This document shows, piece after piece, positions 44,340-56,758 of a stretch of 64,000 nt of DNA (within the stretch, counting starts at the first letter, position 1; every line of letters starts with the position of its first letter). The notes under the pieces are model-generated. The model saw only the letters and a list, made by a program, of their open reading frames with translations. It did not search any database and had not been told where the DNA came from. Position numbers and translations under genes: made by a program. This DNA is from Podocnemis expansa (Eukaryota > Chordata > Testudines > Podocnemididae). The stretch covers positions 2,021,612 to 2,085,611 of the forward strand of contig ML682090.1 in NCBI GenBank assembly GCA_007922195.1, given 5' to 3'.

Positions 44340-46257
44340 TGCTGGCTTTTTAAAAATGAAACTGAATGGGATGAGTGTTGGGGATTCAAAAGCAACTGAC
44401 TTGAAAGGAAGATACACCAAGAATACATTGATCTCGCTAAAGTATCTTTATGACTTCAATCATCAGAGTGCATTGTGGTGTCGAATCCATTATCCCTGCT
44501 ATTATCCATGGGAAGCTGAGGCAGGGAGTACTAGGACATCTCACAGTAGTCTGGGAATTGAATCTGTTGTTCCTTTGCAGCTCCCCATCTCTGTCAGCAG
44601 TGCTCAACAACAATAGACAGAGGAAGGATGCGATTGATCCACATTCCAGAGCTTGGCCCACCAAAGCCACCTTTACCTCCAAGTGCCCCCGTTCCCTCCC
44701 CCCCCATTTTTTCTCATCAATCCTCAGCTCAGAGCTGCTTTATCCATTAACTCCTCCTCTTCATGCTTGCTCTGATCATCAGTGCTGCTGTTCCAGGCTG
44801 GGAGTACAGGGAACCTCCCAGCTCAATTTCACTGAGTCTGTTTTTCCCCTTCTTTGTTTGACTCTGCCTTTTTTCCTAGGGGTTTTTAAATCACTTTCAG
44901 GCAGCTGAAATTTTCAGGGGTTGTTTTCTGGCTCGGACTAGGGCTAAATCTGGCATAGGTCATTATGGTTGCAGAGCAACAGTAACACTCTTGTGACTTA
45001 CCAAGGTTTTGGGGGGACCAGGGTACTAAACTACATCCCTAAAGTCTTAAGGCAGCACCCAAGCCATTGACCCAGTTGAGGGGTTTTGACTGTCTGTTAC
45101 ATCCTTCCTTTCCTGATCCAGCTGTGTGGAGAATTCGCTCCACCATTGTTTTCACCTGGAGGCATGGGAACAGTTTTATGAACACATGCTACGGAGAGCC
45201 AGAACGTGGCTCCGCAAAAGTATTTTCATTCTATTACCAAAGCAGTGGGTTGGAGTGATGAGAACTCCAGGCCTGGGAATGGTCCAGTTAAACCTGGCTT
45301 GGAATGGATTATGTAGCTGGGGGTTTTCCCTTTCTTTGTGTCTTCGGCTGTGGGCGTATTGGTGAATGAATCCTGGGAGCTGTTTACCATTCTGGGAGCA
45401 GAAGGTTTTGGCCCATTCACTGAAATGCATTCACCTTTCTGCTGTTGCCTGGTAGTTAGGGCAGGAGGTTGGGAGCCAAGACTCCTGTTGGTTTTTTTCC
45501 ATTCATTAGGTAACAGTAAGAAACCCCACAGGCATGGTTGACCCCAAATAAACGAATTTGCTAAGTACACGCAAACATGCCTGGACACGTTAAATACCTG
45601 CTGCTGTGCTCACTTGTTTCTGGGGATGTGGGTCTAAAATACCGAATGTGAGGGTTCACAGACTAGTTAAAGGGATACAGCCCTATTCTGTTGTTCATTG
45701 TGCTCTACAATGCCTAGCTCTGCAAAGGAGTATGTCTGATGACTAGACCAGAAGCCTGGCAGTTGCCTCTTGATCTCTATTCCAAGTGCTGCCAGTGGCT
45801 GGCGTGGGCGTGTCACTTCCCCCTCACATGCCTCAGTTTCCCCATATGTGCACTGGGGATAATGATGCCCTGCCCCTGTGTTAAATGCTTGGGATTTAAG
45901 ACTGGTTCATGCTACATGAAGTGCCAAGTATTATTAAATAAGACCTACCTGTTGGGTCAAACTAGTTCAGGTAGTCAGTAGCATACAGTCTCTGACAGCA
46001 GCTTTAGAGGCAGGTGCAAGAATTCCCCCTACTAGTCAATTATGGAATAACAGACAGGGGCAGTGTCTTACTAGCCTCAGGTTTTTGCCCTGAAGCACTG
46101 AAGGTTTATATATAAAACATTTCTCTGCAAGCATCTCTCAGTCTCCTCAGACTCCTTGGCTCCCCACTCTGCTGACGTCTTACTTATTTCCTGCTATTCT
46201 GAGTAGAACAGCCCCATCTCTGCCCTCTTGACTGTGTTGTTGGTGTTTCCTCTACAG
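44340..46257 (+). other. end of ITGA10 intron 2, mostly unassigned
   Basis: No gene is seen. A MIR-like SINE lies at 45740-45960; the rest shows no clear repeat. Confidence 0.5.
45740..45960 (+). mobile_element. CORE/MIR-like SINE
   Basis: GTGTCACTTCCCCCTCACAT, GCCTCAGTTTCCCCATATG, then GGATAATGATGCC, in the order of MIR-type SINE cores. Confidence 0.7.
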
Positions 46258-46367
46258 GATGTTGGTTGGGGCGCCCTGGGATGGGACAGCAGACAACCGA
46301 AAAGGGGATGTGTACAAGTGTGTTATGGATGCGAGCAACAACTCCACATGTGCCAAGGTCAATCTAG
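46258..46367 (+). CDS. ITGA10: ITGA10 exon 3: beta-propeller blade
   Basis: Residues 55-91 plus one base of codon 92. The acceptor is CTCTACAG and the donor TAG|GTAACA. The split codon with exon 2 restores W55, followed by MLVGAPWDG, the classic VGAP motif of an integrin FG-GAP blade, then KGDVYKC. Two overlapping N-glycosylation sequons (NNS and NST) sit near the end. Phase 2 in and phase 1 out match the neighbouring exons. Confidence 0.96.
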
Positions 46368-46798
46368 GTAACATCCTCAGAAGTCTCTGCCTTGAGAAAC
46401 GGATACAGTTGGCCTGAAATTTTGAAACCTGCCCTGCGGGATTTGGAGTTCAGTGGCAACTGGAGCCCTAATGCCCAATCTGCCAAGGAACAGCAAACCC
46501 TAATGCTAATGTAATCTTCAAAATTTTATTGGCATTTTCATTCCTGAACATTGGTGGGTGAGAGGGTTTAAAATTGCCCACCTTCCACCTATGTGGTTTA
46601 GAAGCATTTCAGCCTTTCAAAAGCAAATGTGATCACGGCAGGATTTCCTAAGGTGCTAATGGGAATTCAGTGCTAAACTCCTATTGAAATGCCCAGTTCT
46701 TTTCAACTCCTCTGCAACTCACAGCTGCAGCCTTGGAGGACAGTCTCTAGTGACAATAAAACTTTTTGGTTTTCCTTCTTCTGCTTGGTTTCATTTAG

Positions 46799-46887
46799 GT
46801 GACACGGCCCTGCAGAACATTTCTACACAAATCAAAAACATGCACTTTGGAATGACGCTCGTGGCCAATAAAGACGATGGCTTTGTG
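46799..46887 (+). CDS. ITGA10: ITGA10 exon 4: beta-propeller blade
   Basis: Residues 92-121. The acceptor is TCATTTAG and the donor GTG|GTGAGT, leaving phase 0. The peptide holds an NIS glycosylation site and MHFGMTLVANKDDGFV, equivalent to the MHLGMSL segment of alpha-10. It lies only 431 bases after exon 3, the shortest intron in this part of the gene. Confidence 0.95.
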
Positions 46888-47119
46888 GTGAGTGGATCTC
46901 TTTCTAGCAGACTGAATAGAAGGCCCACTCATGTGTTTATGTGTGCTGCTTCCTTTATCCCATGCGGGCTCATACCCAAGCCCTGGTTCTGCAAACTTCC
47001 AATGAGGGTGGCTTCTCGAGATTCCAGTTGAAATCAGGACTCTGTTGTGGTGGGTGCTGTATGTACACATAATGTGACTGTTGCTGCCCCAGAGAGCTTA
47101 AGTCTGAGATAGTGTAAGA

Positions 47120-47255
47120 CAAAGCGTAGGAAGGGAAATTGAGGCCCACAGCAATGACTTGCCCAAGTCACTCAGCAGGTTAGTGCTGGAAATAAAACCC
47201 AGGATTCTGATTGCTAGTTCCATGCTCTGCCCAGTGGAAAACACTGTCTCTTGAG
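47120..47255 (-). mobile_element. CORE/MIR-like SINE, reversed
   Basis: GGGAAATTGAGGCCCACAG, GACTTGCCCAAGTCACTCAG and GAAATAAAACCCAGGATTC, followed by TGCTCTGCCCAGTGG. Confidence 0.7.
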
Positions 47256-47265
47256 CTAGGGGTAA

Positions 47266-47470
47266 CTTTGGATAAAAGGAATGCTGTGGCATTTAAAGAC
47301 TAACAAATGTATTTATTGCATGAGCTTTCGTGGGAGAAAAGATGCTAAGCATCTGACGAAGTGGGATTTTCTACCACAAAAGCTCATGCAATCAGTAAAT
47401 TTGTTAGTCTTAGCCACAGGGCTCCTTGTTTGTTTTATTGAACTAGACTAACACAGCTGTCCTTTTTGAA
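47266..47470. repeat. TTAGTCT palindromic repeat, fold-back copy
   Basis: Left arm TGTGGCATTTAAAGACTAAC, TTATTGCATGAGC and TTTCGTGGGAGAAAA; right arm TTTCTACCACAAAAGCTC, ATGCAATCAGTAAATTTG and TTAGTCTTAGCCACAGG. The two halves are near-complementary over about 70 bases, so the single strand can fold back. Confidence 0.8.
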
Positions 47471-48520
47471 TTTGGATAAAAGGGGGATTTTCAAAGTGTA
47501 CAATGAATGCCTAGCTTTAAACCTCAGCATAACTGGAGTAAGTTCTAAGTTAACATCAGGCAACGTTCTAGTTTTGTACATTTTCCCAGCATGGCCAGTA
47601 AAGTGCTCCAAAGCAAGCACAAATCTCACTGAAAGCCCAGTGGGGTGAATGCTCCTAAACCCCTTGGGCTTTTTGGAACATCCTGCTGAGGAGTGAAAAT
47701 TAGAAGCCTAGAGATCCTTGAGGAAGGTGGGGAGAGATAGTGGGGGGCTAGAGAAGATCTGAAGGAGAGAAGGGGCAGAAGAGAAGGATAGATTGGTGAA
47801 GTAGAGAAGTGGAGTTAGTTTCCACTAGAGCAAGGAACTACATGGGCTACTCTCAGCCTGTTTGTATTGCAGAGTCCGGCTAAGCTCAGAGAAGCCAGTT
47901 TTGCAGCCAGGCCTTGTTCTGTCATTCAGTCTGTAGGGAGGATGAATGAATTTGCTCACTGTGAGCTGCTGTCCTGCATGTCTGTGGTCTGGCCCTCGTT
48001 TGCTCAGTCTGTCAGCGTCTGCTTGGAGCCAGTTAGGACACCACCAAGTGCAAGAGAGGGCTGTGGGGAAAAGAGGATGTCTGTGCGAGGGCACAAGGGA
48101 GGACACAGTAATCATGACAACACACAGATGGGCAGTGTAAGGGATATAGGACCATGCTGAAACACACTCAGTGTTGCAAAAACAGCAGCCAGAAGCTATC
48201 CTTTCTAGGCCCAGAAAATACCTTTCCGAGGTCCTGTTCAAAGTCCCCATGTTGCTGGCATCCCCCCTTCAGCCAGGCAGCCTTTGCGACTGGGTATCAG
48301 TGTCCCCCACTCCTCTCAGGTGTCTGCACCAACCATTTGCAGCCCCAAACAGCAATACTCCCTGTTGCCTTCTATTCTAAAGTATTTATTTGGATCTTAT
48401 CTGGACCTATGGCTGCACTGTCTGACAGTGTTTGGTGGATTGAGCCTCGTGGTGCCCCTGTGAAGGAGTGTCGCAGGTGACCCCTGTGTCACATGGGTGA
48501 AGCAGGCATGGGGAGGCTAA

Positions 48521-48699
48521 GATATGTCTAGGCTGCAATAAAACACCACGGCAGTGAGTTTTAGAGCTTGGGTCAGTGGGCTGTCTCAGTCTCCTGGGCT
48601 AAAAAGAGAAGTGTAAGCAGTAAACACTAAACTCAGGCTGGAGCTCGGGGTCTGAGACCCTCCCCCTTATGGATCTTTGATTTTAGTGCAGACATACCA
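48521..48699. mobile_element. short miniature element with TATGTCTRSRCTGCAATAAAA ends
   Basis: Left GATATGTCTAGGCTGCAAT; right complement GGTATGTCTGCACTAA. The interior has the GCTGGAGCTCGGGGTCTGAG, ACCCTCCCCC pattern that I associate with a family common in turtle and crocodile genomes. Confidence 0.65.
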
Positions 48700-49370
48700 G
48701 AAAGGCCAGATTCTTAAAGGCACTGAGGAGCCTAATTCCCATGGAAATTGTGATGTAGAATTGTGGGATCTTCATGCCTTTCAGTGAGAGTAAGACACCT
48801 TTAAATGATTCCACGTAAACCCCGCCTCGCAAGGTGTCTAAAGCCCAGCACTGTCTATTCCCCTTCTGCTGGTTGCATGATGGCTCCAGCGTGAGGCGAG
48901 TTCGATAGGGTCTCAGCCTAGCTTCCAACAGCCAAGTGTCCATCTCACAGCCACCACCACCTCAGCTGAAAGTTTCACCAGAGGCGGAGGGCTGATGGGC
49001 CCAGAGCAAGAGGAATTCCCCTCTGTATCTGACACTGCCTGTTCCCAGCCCAGCTTGAGATGGATGGGTTGAGACATAGAGGAGGCTGGTCTCTCGGGCC
49101 ACCAACTTCTCACCAGTGTATCACTTGGTGCACATCGTTAAACAGATGTGCTGTAGCCCCTGTCAGGGAAGGAACCCCCTGGCTAGTCCACCACAGCAGG
49201 ATGTGAGATACATCTGAAGTAGAGTAGAAAAGTACACTCTGTCTAATCCCTGCCCACACACCTGGAGGTGGGATGTTGATTTATTCCAGAACACATGCTT
49301 GGGGAGCAGTGACCTGGATGGGGATACCGGCCTCGTGCAGCACACCTGCAGGTGAAGTAATGGACTAGAT

Positions 49371-49878
49371 CAGTGGTTCCCAACCTGTGGTGCAGGGGCC
49401 AAAAGTGGCCTTTGGGGACTTTCAGAGTGGCCCTCAGCTCCCCTCCTGTTGACCGCAGAATCGAGTGATTTCCTCAAGACCCATATGGAGCGTGTTTCTG
49501 CAGGGCTAAAAGACTGATGCTGCAACCAAAAGGAGAGGAGATTAGCACTCCTGTGTCCCTGGGTGCAGCAGGGAGCATCACAATGCACTCTGTCTAGGGC
49601 CATAGGTACTATGGTCCTTGGAACCAGAGGGAGGGGAGCAATGATCTTTCTTCCCCTCGGCTGCAGAAGGGAGCCACTGTCTGGAACCAGATAGAACGCA
49701 CAGAGCTACAGGATGTGTGCGGTTTCCCTGCTGCAGCCAAGGGGATGGGTGATCAACAAGCAAGGAGGCAAACTGTTTTTTTGGGGGAGTGGGGTGCCTC
49801 CTGGCAGAGACTGGTGGCCTTTCAGGACTGTAAAAATGACATCTGTGGCCCACTAGCCAAAAAAGTTGGGAACCACTG
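49371..49878. mobile_element. hAT element, CAGTGGTTCCCAACC family
   Basis: 508 bases with ends CAGTGGTTCCCAACC / AGTTGGGAACCACTG and a perfect 8-bp duplication GACTAGAT at 49363-49370 and 49879-49886. Confidence 0.92.
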
Positions 49879-50067
49879 GACTAGATGGACCCCCCCAATC
49901 TGTGCTGGTGAACATGGGCCAGGTGACCATTGTCCTGCTCTGATGAGGCAAATGCCTCCTGTCTTAGGAAACAGCTGAGGGGGAGCTTGATGCTACATGG
50001 AGAGCATAATGGGTTTGTGCCATCTCTTTGGGCCAGGCTTAACCTGTATCTTCATCTTCCTTGGCAG

Positions 50068-50182
50068 GCCTGTGCACCTCTCTGGTCCCAGGAGTGCGGC
50101 ACCTCCATGTTCAGCACGGGCATCTGCACCCAGGTGGATGGCCGCTTTCAGCTGACCAAAAACATTGCCCCCACAGCACAGA
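50068..50182 (+). CDS. ITGA10: ITGA10 exon 5: propeller segment before the I domain
   Basis: Residues 122-159 plus one base of R160. The acceptor is CTTGGCAG and the donor AGA|GTAGGT (slightly weak). The peptide starts ACAPLWSQECG, contains STGICTQVD and ends APTAQ, the conserved linker just before the alpha-I domain of collagen-binding integrins. The cysteines in ACAPLW, ECG and GIC are those conserved in this family. Confidence 0.96.
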
Positions 50183-50870
50183 GTAGGTGGTGGACTGGTT
50201 GCTGTCTCTGTTTCTCTCTCTCTCCGTCTCTCTCTTTCTAGGTTTGTGGGTGTGTTCCCAGTGGTTCAGTTGCAGCAGCAATAGAGCGCCCATGCACTTT
50301 CTGATGCCCCTGGTTCCTGTCACGCTGTTTTAATGGCCTCTCTGGTCTGCAAGTCCTGGGACAGCACAAGAAAGGAGAAGTCACCCAGCCAGCTCAACCC
50401 AGTGTCCAACCTTAGTACAATGCCTGGAAAAGATCAATGCCATACTACAGGCTGGGATTTTGGAGCAGCTAACCTCTTCCCCGAACATCCTGCCCCTAGC
50501 ATCAGGCTGTTCGCAGAATGCGCAACAGCCAGGTGCTAGGACAGGACCTGAGTAGCAGCTAGCTCTGTGGTGACCTGCAGCCAGGATAGAGGCGTTCGAT
50601 AACGCTGTTAGCTCTTTTCAGTTCAATATGGAGTCTGAGGGCTTTTCTTACACTACAACAACAGCTCCGCATTTGAGTTCTCACACGGCCATGTTGGGGG
50701 GCAAAATGTCTTGATTGGAGCACCCTGATGTAGAAATGGGGCCCTTGGTTTAGGCAGCAGAGTGGAAATTGTATCCAAGGGACCTAGGGCTGTACAGCTA
50801 ATGGCCACGAATCCCACCCCCCACGTCAGTTACTGCATGGTGATCTCTACCATCCGTGTGTGTATTTCAG

Positions 50871-50998
50871 GGTGTTCTACCTACATGGACATAGTGATTG
50901 TCCTGGATGGGTCCAACAGCATCTATCCCTGGTACGAGGTCCAGAACTTCCTCAGCAACATCCTCAGCAAATTCTTCATTGATCCTAACCAGATCCAG
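50871..50998 (+). CDS. ITGA10: ITGA10 exon 6: alpha-I domain start, MIDAS DxSxS
   Basis: Residues 160-202, beginning the inserted alpha-I (von Willebrand A) domain that binds collagen. It contains [18 protein letters not shown]172, S174 and S176 form the DxSxS part of the metal-ion-dependent adhesion site (MIDAS) that holds Mg2+ for the collagen glutamate. The acceptor is ATTTCAG and the donor CAG|GTGAGT, phase 0. FFIDPNQIQ closes the exon. The residues needed for metal binding are intact. Confidence 0.97.
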
Positions 50999-53531
50999 GT
51001 GAGTGTGTCTGCAAGACTCAGTTTGGGATAAGGGAATCAGTTTGGAGCAACCATGTTGAACTCAGTGGAATCACTCTGGATTGACACTGGTGTCAGTGGG
51101 ATCTCATAAATCTTGCTGACATTGGGATTTGAGCAGGCAACAAAACTGCACCAGTGCAAGACCCTGACATAGACATGGCTACTTGGCAGAATTCCATTTT
51201 TATATATATAATTTTGATGGATAATATCAGTGTTTATTTTAGGTGTTTTAAAAACTTTTATGGATTTTAAATTTTCACAGTTGGGGAAATATGGGAGAGT
51301 TTAAGGAAGAGGGGAGTCCGACAATAATTAGATTCAACAAGCAAAAGCTTTGTAACTCTTCAAACAAATTGTCAACATCAAGGGTCAAATAAAACAAAGG
51401 AACTAGCCTTGAATGAGCCCTTAAGTTCTCAAGCAGCATTTTCTGCACTTGGCTTATCTGTAAATTTCAATGGTTATTGATGGAAATATTTTTCAGCAGT
51501 TTGTGTGTGCCCATGTGGGGAGGAAATGGATGTTTCTCAACATTCACCAATAAAAATCTAATTCTTTCAAGCCTAGACATAACCTAGATGCTCTAACTTC
51601 TGCTGGTGCAAACTGGTACGGGAGGCACGCTCTGGAAACTGGAATAAATTGTGCAAATTGTGTCTATTCTAGGCAGAGCTGTAACTAAAGAATCTGGTGC
51701 CCCTTACAATAGCCAGCACCTGGAGTGATCAGTGGGGAACGCACCCTTTAATGGAGCGGCTCAATGGAGCCGCTCCAGCGCTCCTGGAGCAAAGTTGCGC
51801 TTGCCCTGCCGTCATTAAGGCTCTGATTCTAGGGGGAGCGCCTCTGCCTGTGCCTATTACAGCACCAGTGGGTAATGTCCCAGTGCAGAGAAGGCCTCCC
51901 TGCCACTGATTTGCATTGCTGTAATACTTAAAGGGCACTGAGAACATGGTCCCCATGTGCCAGGCAATGTACAATTGTCAATCAGAAACTGTCCCTGCCT
52001 CATAAAATCTACAGCTGAAAAAAACAAGACAGAGACAGAGGAGGGGAAAGCCAGAGCAGTAGAGTGAGGGCTGATTTCCCACCCCTCCCACCACCATAAA
52101 TCTCAGGGTGGGGATTAGGTAGCTGAGAAAAGGAGGGGCCCTATGGAAAGGAGGTGGGGGACAGGACAAGGGAGATAGGAGATAGGGGATTATGGAGAGC
52201 TGGTGGGGGTAGAAGATGAAGTGAAGGGGGGAGTCTACATGTTGATGGGTCTAAAGCCCCCCTCTTTCCTGTTTCCTCAAGGAGATAAAAGGAAACAGGC
52301 TTTGCAGTAAAACACCATCTGTCCACCCGCTTCCCACATCCTCAGGATGAGTAAATGAGGAAATGGTGCCCTGGGCTGACTCACAGGGGTGGACCAGCTG
52401 ACTCAGGGCCGTGGCGGAGGAGAACTGCCTCCCCCAACCCCACAAGGGGCCCAAATTCCCTTCCCAGGGCCCGATTCTGAGAGGAGCAGCACCCTCATGC
52501 TCCTCTCAGGATCAGGGCTCATGTGGAAGAAAAGTGCTTGGAACCATCCAGCTGGCTGGGATGCTTTGCTGCCTACAGCCAAACCCAGGAGCCTCCACAA
52601 GGAGCCATCAGCAGCAGTGGCTGGGCTGACATGCTCCTCCTCCCAGGGCAGCTGTCCCTCCTCTCCCTTTGCAGAGCCCAAACCCACCATGCTAATGGGT
52701 CTCACACCCTATTTTGGCTCGCAGAATGCCTTGAACTGCTCCCAGAATGCTTTGCGCCCAGCCCATCTCTTCAGTATGTCCAGCTTGCCTTTGGCCCCAC
52801 ATCGCTCCCCAAAAGTCCAGTCGCCTCTGGCTCTGCAGTTGACTCATTCCCAGAATGCCTTTCCTTGCTGCAGCCATGGCATTAGCTCCATCCCATCTTG
52901 CCTGGCTGCTGGCACTGGTTGGACTGGTCTCGCAATGCCCCACACTGACAGTCTGGTTCATCTCCATTTTTAACTCCCCTTCAGGGTTTGTGTCTGCTTG
53001 GGGAGTGCAGTGAGAAATCCCGCCCTACAGGAAACAGGAAACATAAAGGAAAGAGAACCTGACCTCTTAGCTATGTCATATGCTTTCAATGGGTTTGGGA
53101 AGGGGTGGGGGGTGGAAAATGCCCACTCTGCTGAGTCAGCACATGACAGGGCTGAACTGCAAAACCAAGGCCGGAGGTATTGGATTCACCCCAGCAAAAT
53201 ATTGCTTTGTTATGGCTCCCACTGACCTATGGAAGGGATTGGAGCACCAGACAACTCCTGCCCAACCCAGGCTGTGTTAGGTCCCTCCAACTCCAAGAAC
53301 TTTCTCCAGCTCTTCCACTCCACTCTTAGCTAGTGCTTGGAGCTGAATGCATGTCTCTCTCTGTCCCATTTCTGTTTGCTGCTCTAGTGCTTAGCTAAAT
53401 GGAGAGAGGATTTCCTCCAGTTGGAGGATTCTGTATTCATGAGAGAGGAGACAATGTAGCGTCCCTCCTGGGATACACATGGGACAAGGGAATGCCCAGA
53501 CTGGTCTGCCCCTGCAAGAATCAGACTGACA

Positions 53532-54784
53532 GGGTATGTTCACACCTAGTGATTAAACTGATATAATTTTGGGGTGTGTCGTTTTAATGAAGGTCAGGTC
53601 CACACTAGCTTTCCTTATATCGAAATGAGGCATTCTCTCATTTTGATATGAGGAGTGCTAAAGTGGTATAATAAAACCTAATATTTATATTGCTATAACA
53701 GTTAAAGCAAAACAGTTATAGTGATATAATGCAGTGTGGATGTGTTATATTGATATAACCTTTATATTGCTATAACCCAGCTTTGACCTTCTTCCTCCCA
53801 GGGTGCATGGCACCCTGGAAGGAAGACCTCTTTCAGCACTCTGGCAAGGGAGGGGGTCAGGACCATGGCAGGAGAGGTGCAAGGGGGGCCCACCCCCAGC
53901 TTCCACCTGTCTGGCAGGGTGGTGAGGAAGGGACCCCAGCCCCTGGCTAAGTGCTAGCTGGCTGGGAAGTGGGGGAAAGCACCTAGTGCTTGGCTCCCAG
54001 AGCCCTAGCCAGGTGATAGGGGGTTGGGACCCCTGACTCTAGCTCCCTGCACGCCGGGGGGGGGGGGCCATGGGAATGGGACCCCTTCCCCCAGCTTTAG
54101 GAACACTCTCCAGGAGCCGGAGTCCCACCCCCACCACCCAGCCAGCTCTCCCAAAGCCAGGTATGGTGGTCCCATTCCTGCCTCCCCGTGAGTGCTCCTA
54201 AAGCCAAGTGCGGGGGTCCCATTCCCTGCAGGCTGGCTACTATGTCAGGAGCAGGGGGTGCATTTCCTGCCACCCAGCTAGCATGGCCGGAGCCAGGCAC
54301 AAGGGTCCTGTTTCCCTGCAGCCTGGCTACTGCGCTGAGAGCTGAGGATGCTTTCCCTTCCACTCATCTCACGTGGCTCAAGCCAGGCGCAGGGGTCCAT
54401 GCCTGGGCCTGCCATCACTGGGGAGCCGGGCACAGGGGTCCCTTCTCCCCCATACCTGGCCAAGCTGCAAGGCTGAAGCTAGTCTGGGGGGAAGTCTTCT
54501 CCCCTGCTGGGCTCAGGGAGCCAGAGCTGGTGGGGGATGCTTTTCCCCTGCCACCAGCTCTCCTGGGGAGAGCCAGGCAGGGGATTGAATGGCAACATGA
54601 CCCATCTTGGGGGCCATGTTGCCACACCTCCCAGGGTGCCCCTCTCCTAAATTGAACTGGCAAGTGCTATCCATGGACATGCTAGTTTGATTTGGGTTTC
54701 TAGTGGGGACATATTAAATTGATTTAAGTTAAATGGACTTAATGATTGTTAAATTGATTTAACCAGCTAAGTGTGGACATAGCC
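53532..54784. mobile_element. large Harbinger-like miniature element, TATAAC/GATATAA type
   Basis: Ends GGGTATGTTCACACC and GTGTGGACATAGCC are inverted. Near the ends are TTGATATAACC / TATTGCTATAAC and AAATTGATTTAA blocks; the centre is GC-rich. The part 54550-54690 (GGCAACATGACCC, GGGGGCCATGTTGCCACAC, ATTGAACTGGCAAG) is the reverse complement of 36470-36590, so both belong to one family. No clean target duplication is left. Confidence 0.72.
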
Positions 54785-55534
54785 ATACAACCTGGATCCT
54801 GCAGGCTTGCTGAACCAAATCGGACAGATTTGTGTGTAGGTGGTAAGAAGGTTTCAGCTGAAAGCTCAGTCTAACAATGCAGTGTAGCCGTACCCTTACC
54901 ACAGAGGCAGCCTTAGCCATTGAACTGTGATTTTCAATTTTATCTTGATTTCACCAGGGAAGGAAGGGGGTTCAATCCCTTCCTTCTACCCTAGGGTATT
55001 AAGGATCCTTAGTTATCCAGACAATCTAATGTTACAGTATTCTACACGTTGGTGAAAATGGTCCCCTCAGACCAGCTCACTACTTTAAGCCTACAGGCTA
55101 AGGACTCTACATCCACTCTTCTCATAGTCCCCCTGGTGTGGGCAGCAGACTGGGGGCATGAGCTGTGTGCACTGCATTATGGGGATTCTCTGCTTCCCAT
55201 GGGGAGAAGCAGAATTTGTCTAAATGCAGCATTGCACCAGTTTAAGGGATGGGTCTAAAATATAGTTAGTGATACAAAAGTCTGTGTGGATGCTCTTATT
55301 TTGGATCCAACCATGCTTATTTCCATCTAAGGGTTTTACGCTGCTGCCCATCACCATGATATTGGAGTGCCTTCCATAGAAATCCAATTGAATTCCACTG
55401 AGTTTCAGTCAATATAGGAACATGTTTAACCTAAAATGAAATAGGTGAAGCTTAAACTAAATTAAGTGGGTCCATGCAGAATTTGTACTGACTTAACTAA
55501 GCCTATTTAAAGCACAGTCTATTTAGCTTAACAA

Positions 55535-55930
55535 AGAGAGGGTTTAGATGGGACTTGATCCTGATCTATAAATATCTAACTGAGGGAAATTTTTTGATAG
55601 GTGGTGACTGATATCAATCTAGCAGCTAGCAGCCTTTTAAGATCCAATCACTGGAAGCTAAAGTTGGACAACTCAGACAAGAAATAAGGCGTGAATTTGT
55701 AGCAGTGAAGCTGTTCAGTTATTGAACCCACTCACTTGGGCTGCTGCGGGTTCTCCATCACCGGATGTCTTTAAACCAAGCCTGGGTGTCTCTTTTTAAA
55801 AGACATGCTCCAGCTCAACCAGAAGTGATGGACTGGATATGGGGGTTGAGGTTTTCTGGCCTGTATTTGTGCAGGAGGTCAGACTGGGTGACCATAACAC
55901 TCCTTCCTGACCTTAAAATCAATGACAAGT
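55535..55930 (+). mobile_element. CR1 LINE 3' region
   Basis: CTGATCTATAAATATCTAAC, TTCTCCATCACCGGATGTC, GACATGCTCCAGCTCAACC, then GTGCAGGAGGTCAGACTGGG, the plus-strand end of CR1 pol and its 3' region. Confidence 0.85.
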
Positions 55931-56758
55931 TTGTGTCAGATAAGGTTAGCCTCAGAGCTGATGTTACGCGTGGAGATTCTGACTGGCCTGGTTTGGCAAG
56001 GCTAATGGGAGTAAAAAGAAGTAGATTCTGTTTGCAGGCTACCATCTGCAGATCTCACTCCAGCCATGCATAGTGGGCTATGGGCAGTTTGAGCGTGTCA
56101 GCAGGTGCTGTTGTAATCCAATCACATTCTCAATTAGAGTCACACTGTTCCTGTGTGTTGAGCTTTTTGCTCTGCTCTGGCTGTGTGGGTGGGTGAGAAT
56201 TCCTTGTCCAGTTTAAAAATTTGCATTGGTTACATACAGTGCTAGTGACCTACAGATGGTAGTGCTCCTGATAATAGAGACAGGAAGCAGCTGGGGAGGA
56301 TATATTCTCAAAGGTTTTGATTAGATCAGTTTTTAAATGAGCCAAGTGACGAGCACATACACCTAGAGAAGTTAGATAAAACCATAAAATAACTTGTGCT
56401 GGAAAGCTGCAATGTAACACAACTTTATTGCTTCAACTTCAGAACGATAATACCTAAGAGGACCAAAACAGAGTGACAAAGCAGGCTGCTCCCTAATGCA
56501 ATAAAACATGACTAACTCCACTTTGCTGTAAGTGGGCTTTTTACAGACAGGCAGTCCACTGTACTGACTGACTCTGTTCCATGCTTTGCTAGTGAGACCT
56601 CCACAAGGAAAAGATCAACTGACTTGCTGAAAGCCAGGGACTGAGCCAGGAACTGAGCCTTTATCTCCTGAATCCCATTCTAGTGCCCTGCCCTTTATAC
56701 TCCAGCCTCCACATTCAGAACGGATAATTCAGCACTGTCCTTGCCTTCTCCATTATAG

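Larger units (their letters stand above)
50999..56758 (+). other. ITGA10 intron 6
   Basis: GT/AG-bounded intron splitting the alpha-I domain. It contains a (TA)n run near 51203, a large miniature element (53532-54784) and a CR1 (about 55535-55930). The rest, including 51300-53500, shows no gene. The open frames at 52390-52970 lack splice context and family motifs. Confidence 0.8.

Noticed and set aside
51670..51910. Possible further hAT starting CAGAGCTGTAACT
   Set aside because: The left end resembles the element at 7173-7351, but I could not find a matching right end or target duplication.
52389..52973. Plus-strand open frame of 194 codons in intron 6
   Set aside because: No family motif and no splice sites in frame; it is inside an intron between two firm ITGA10 exons.
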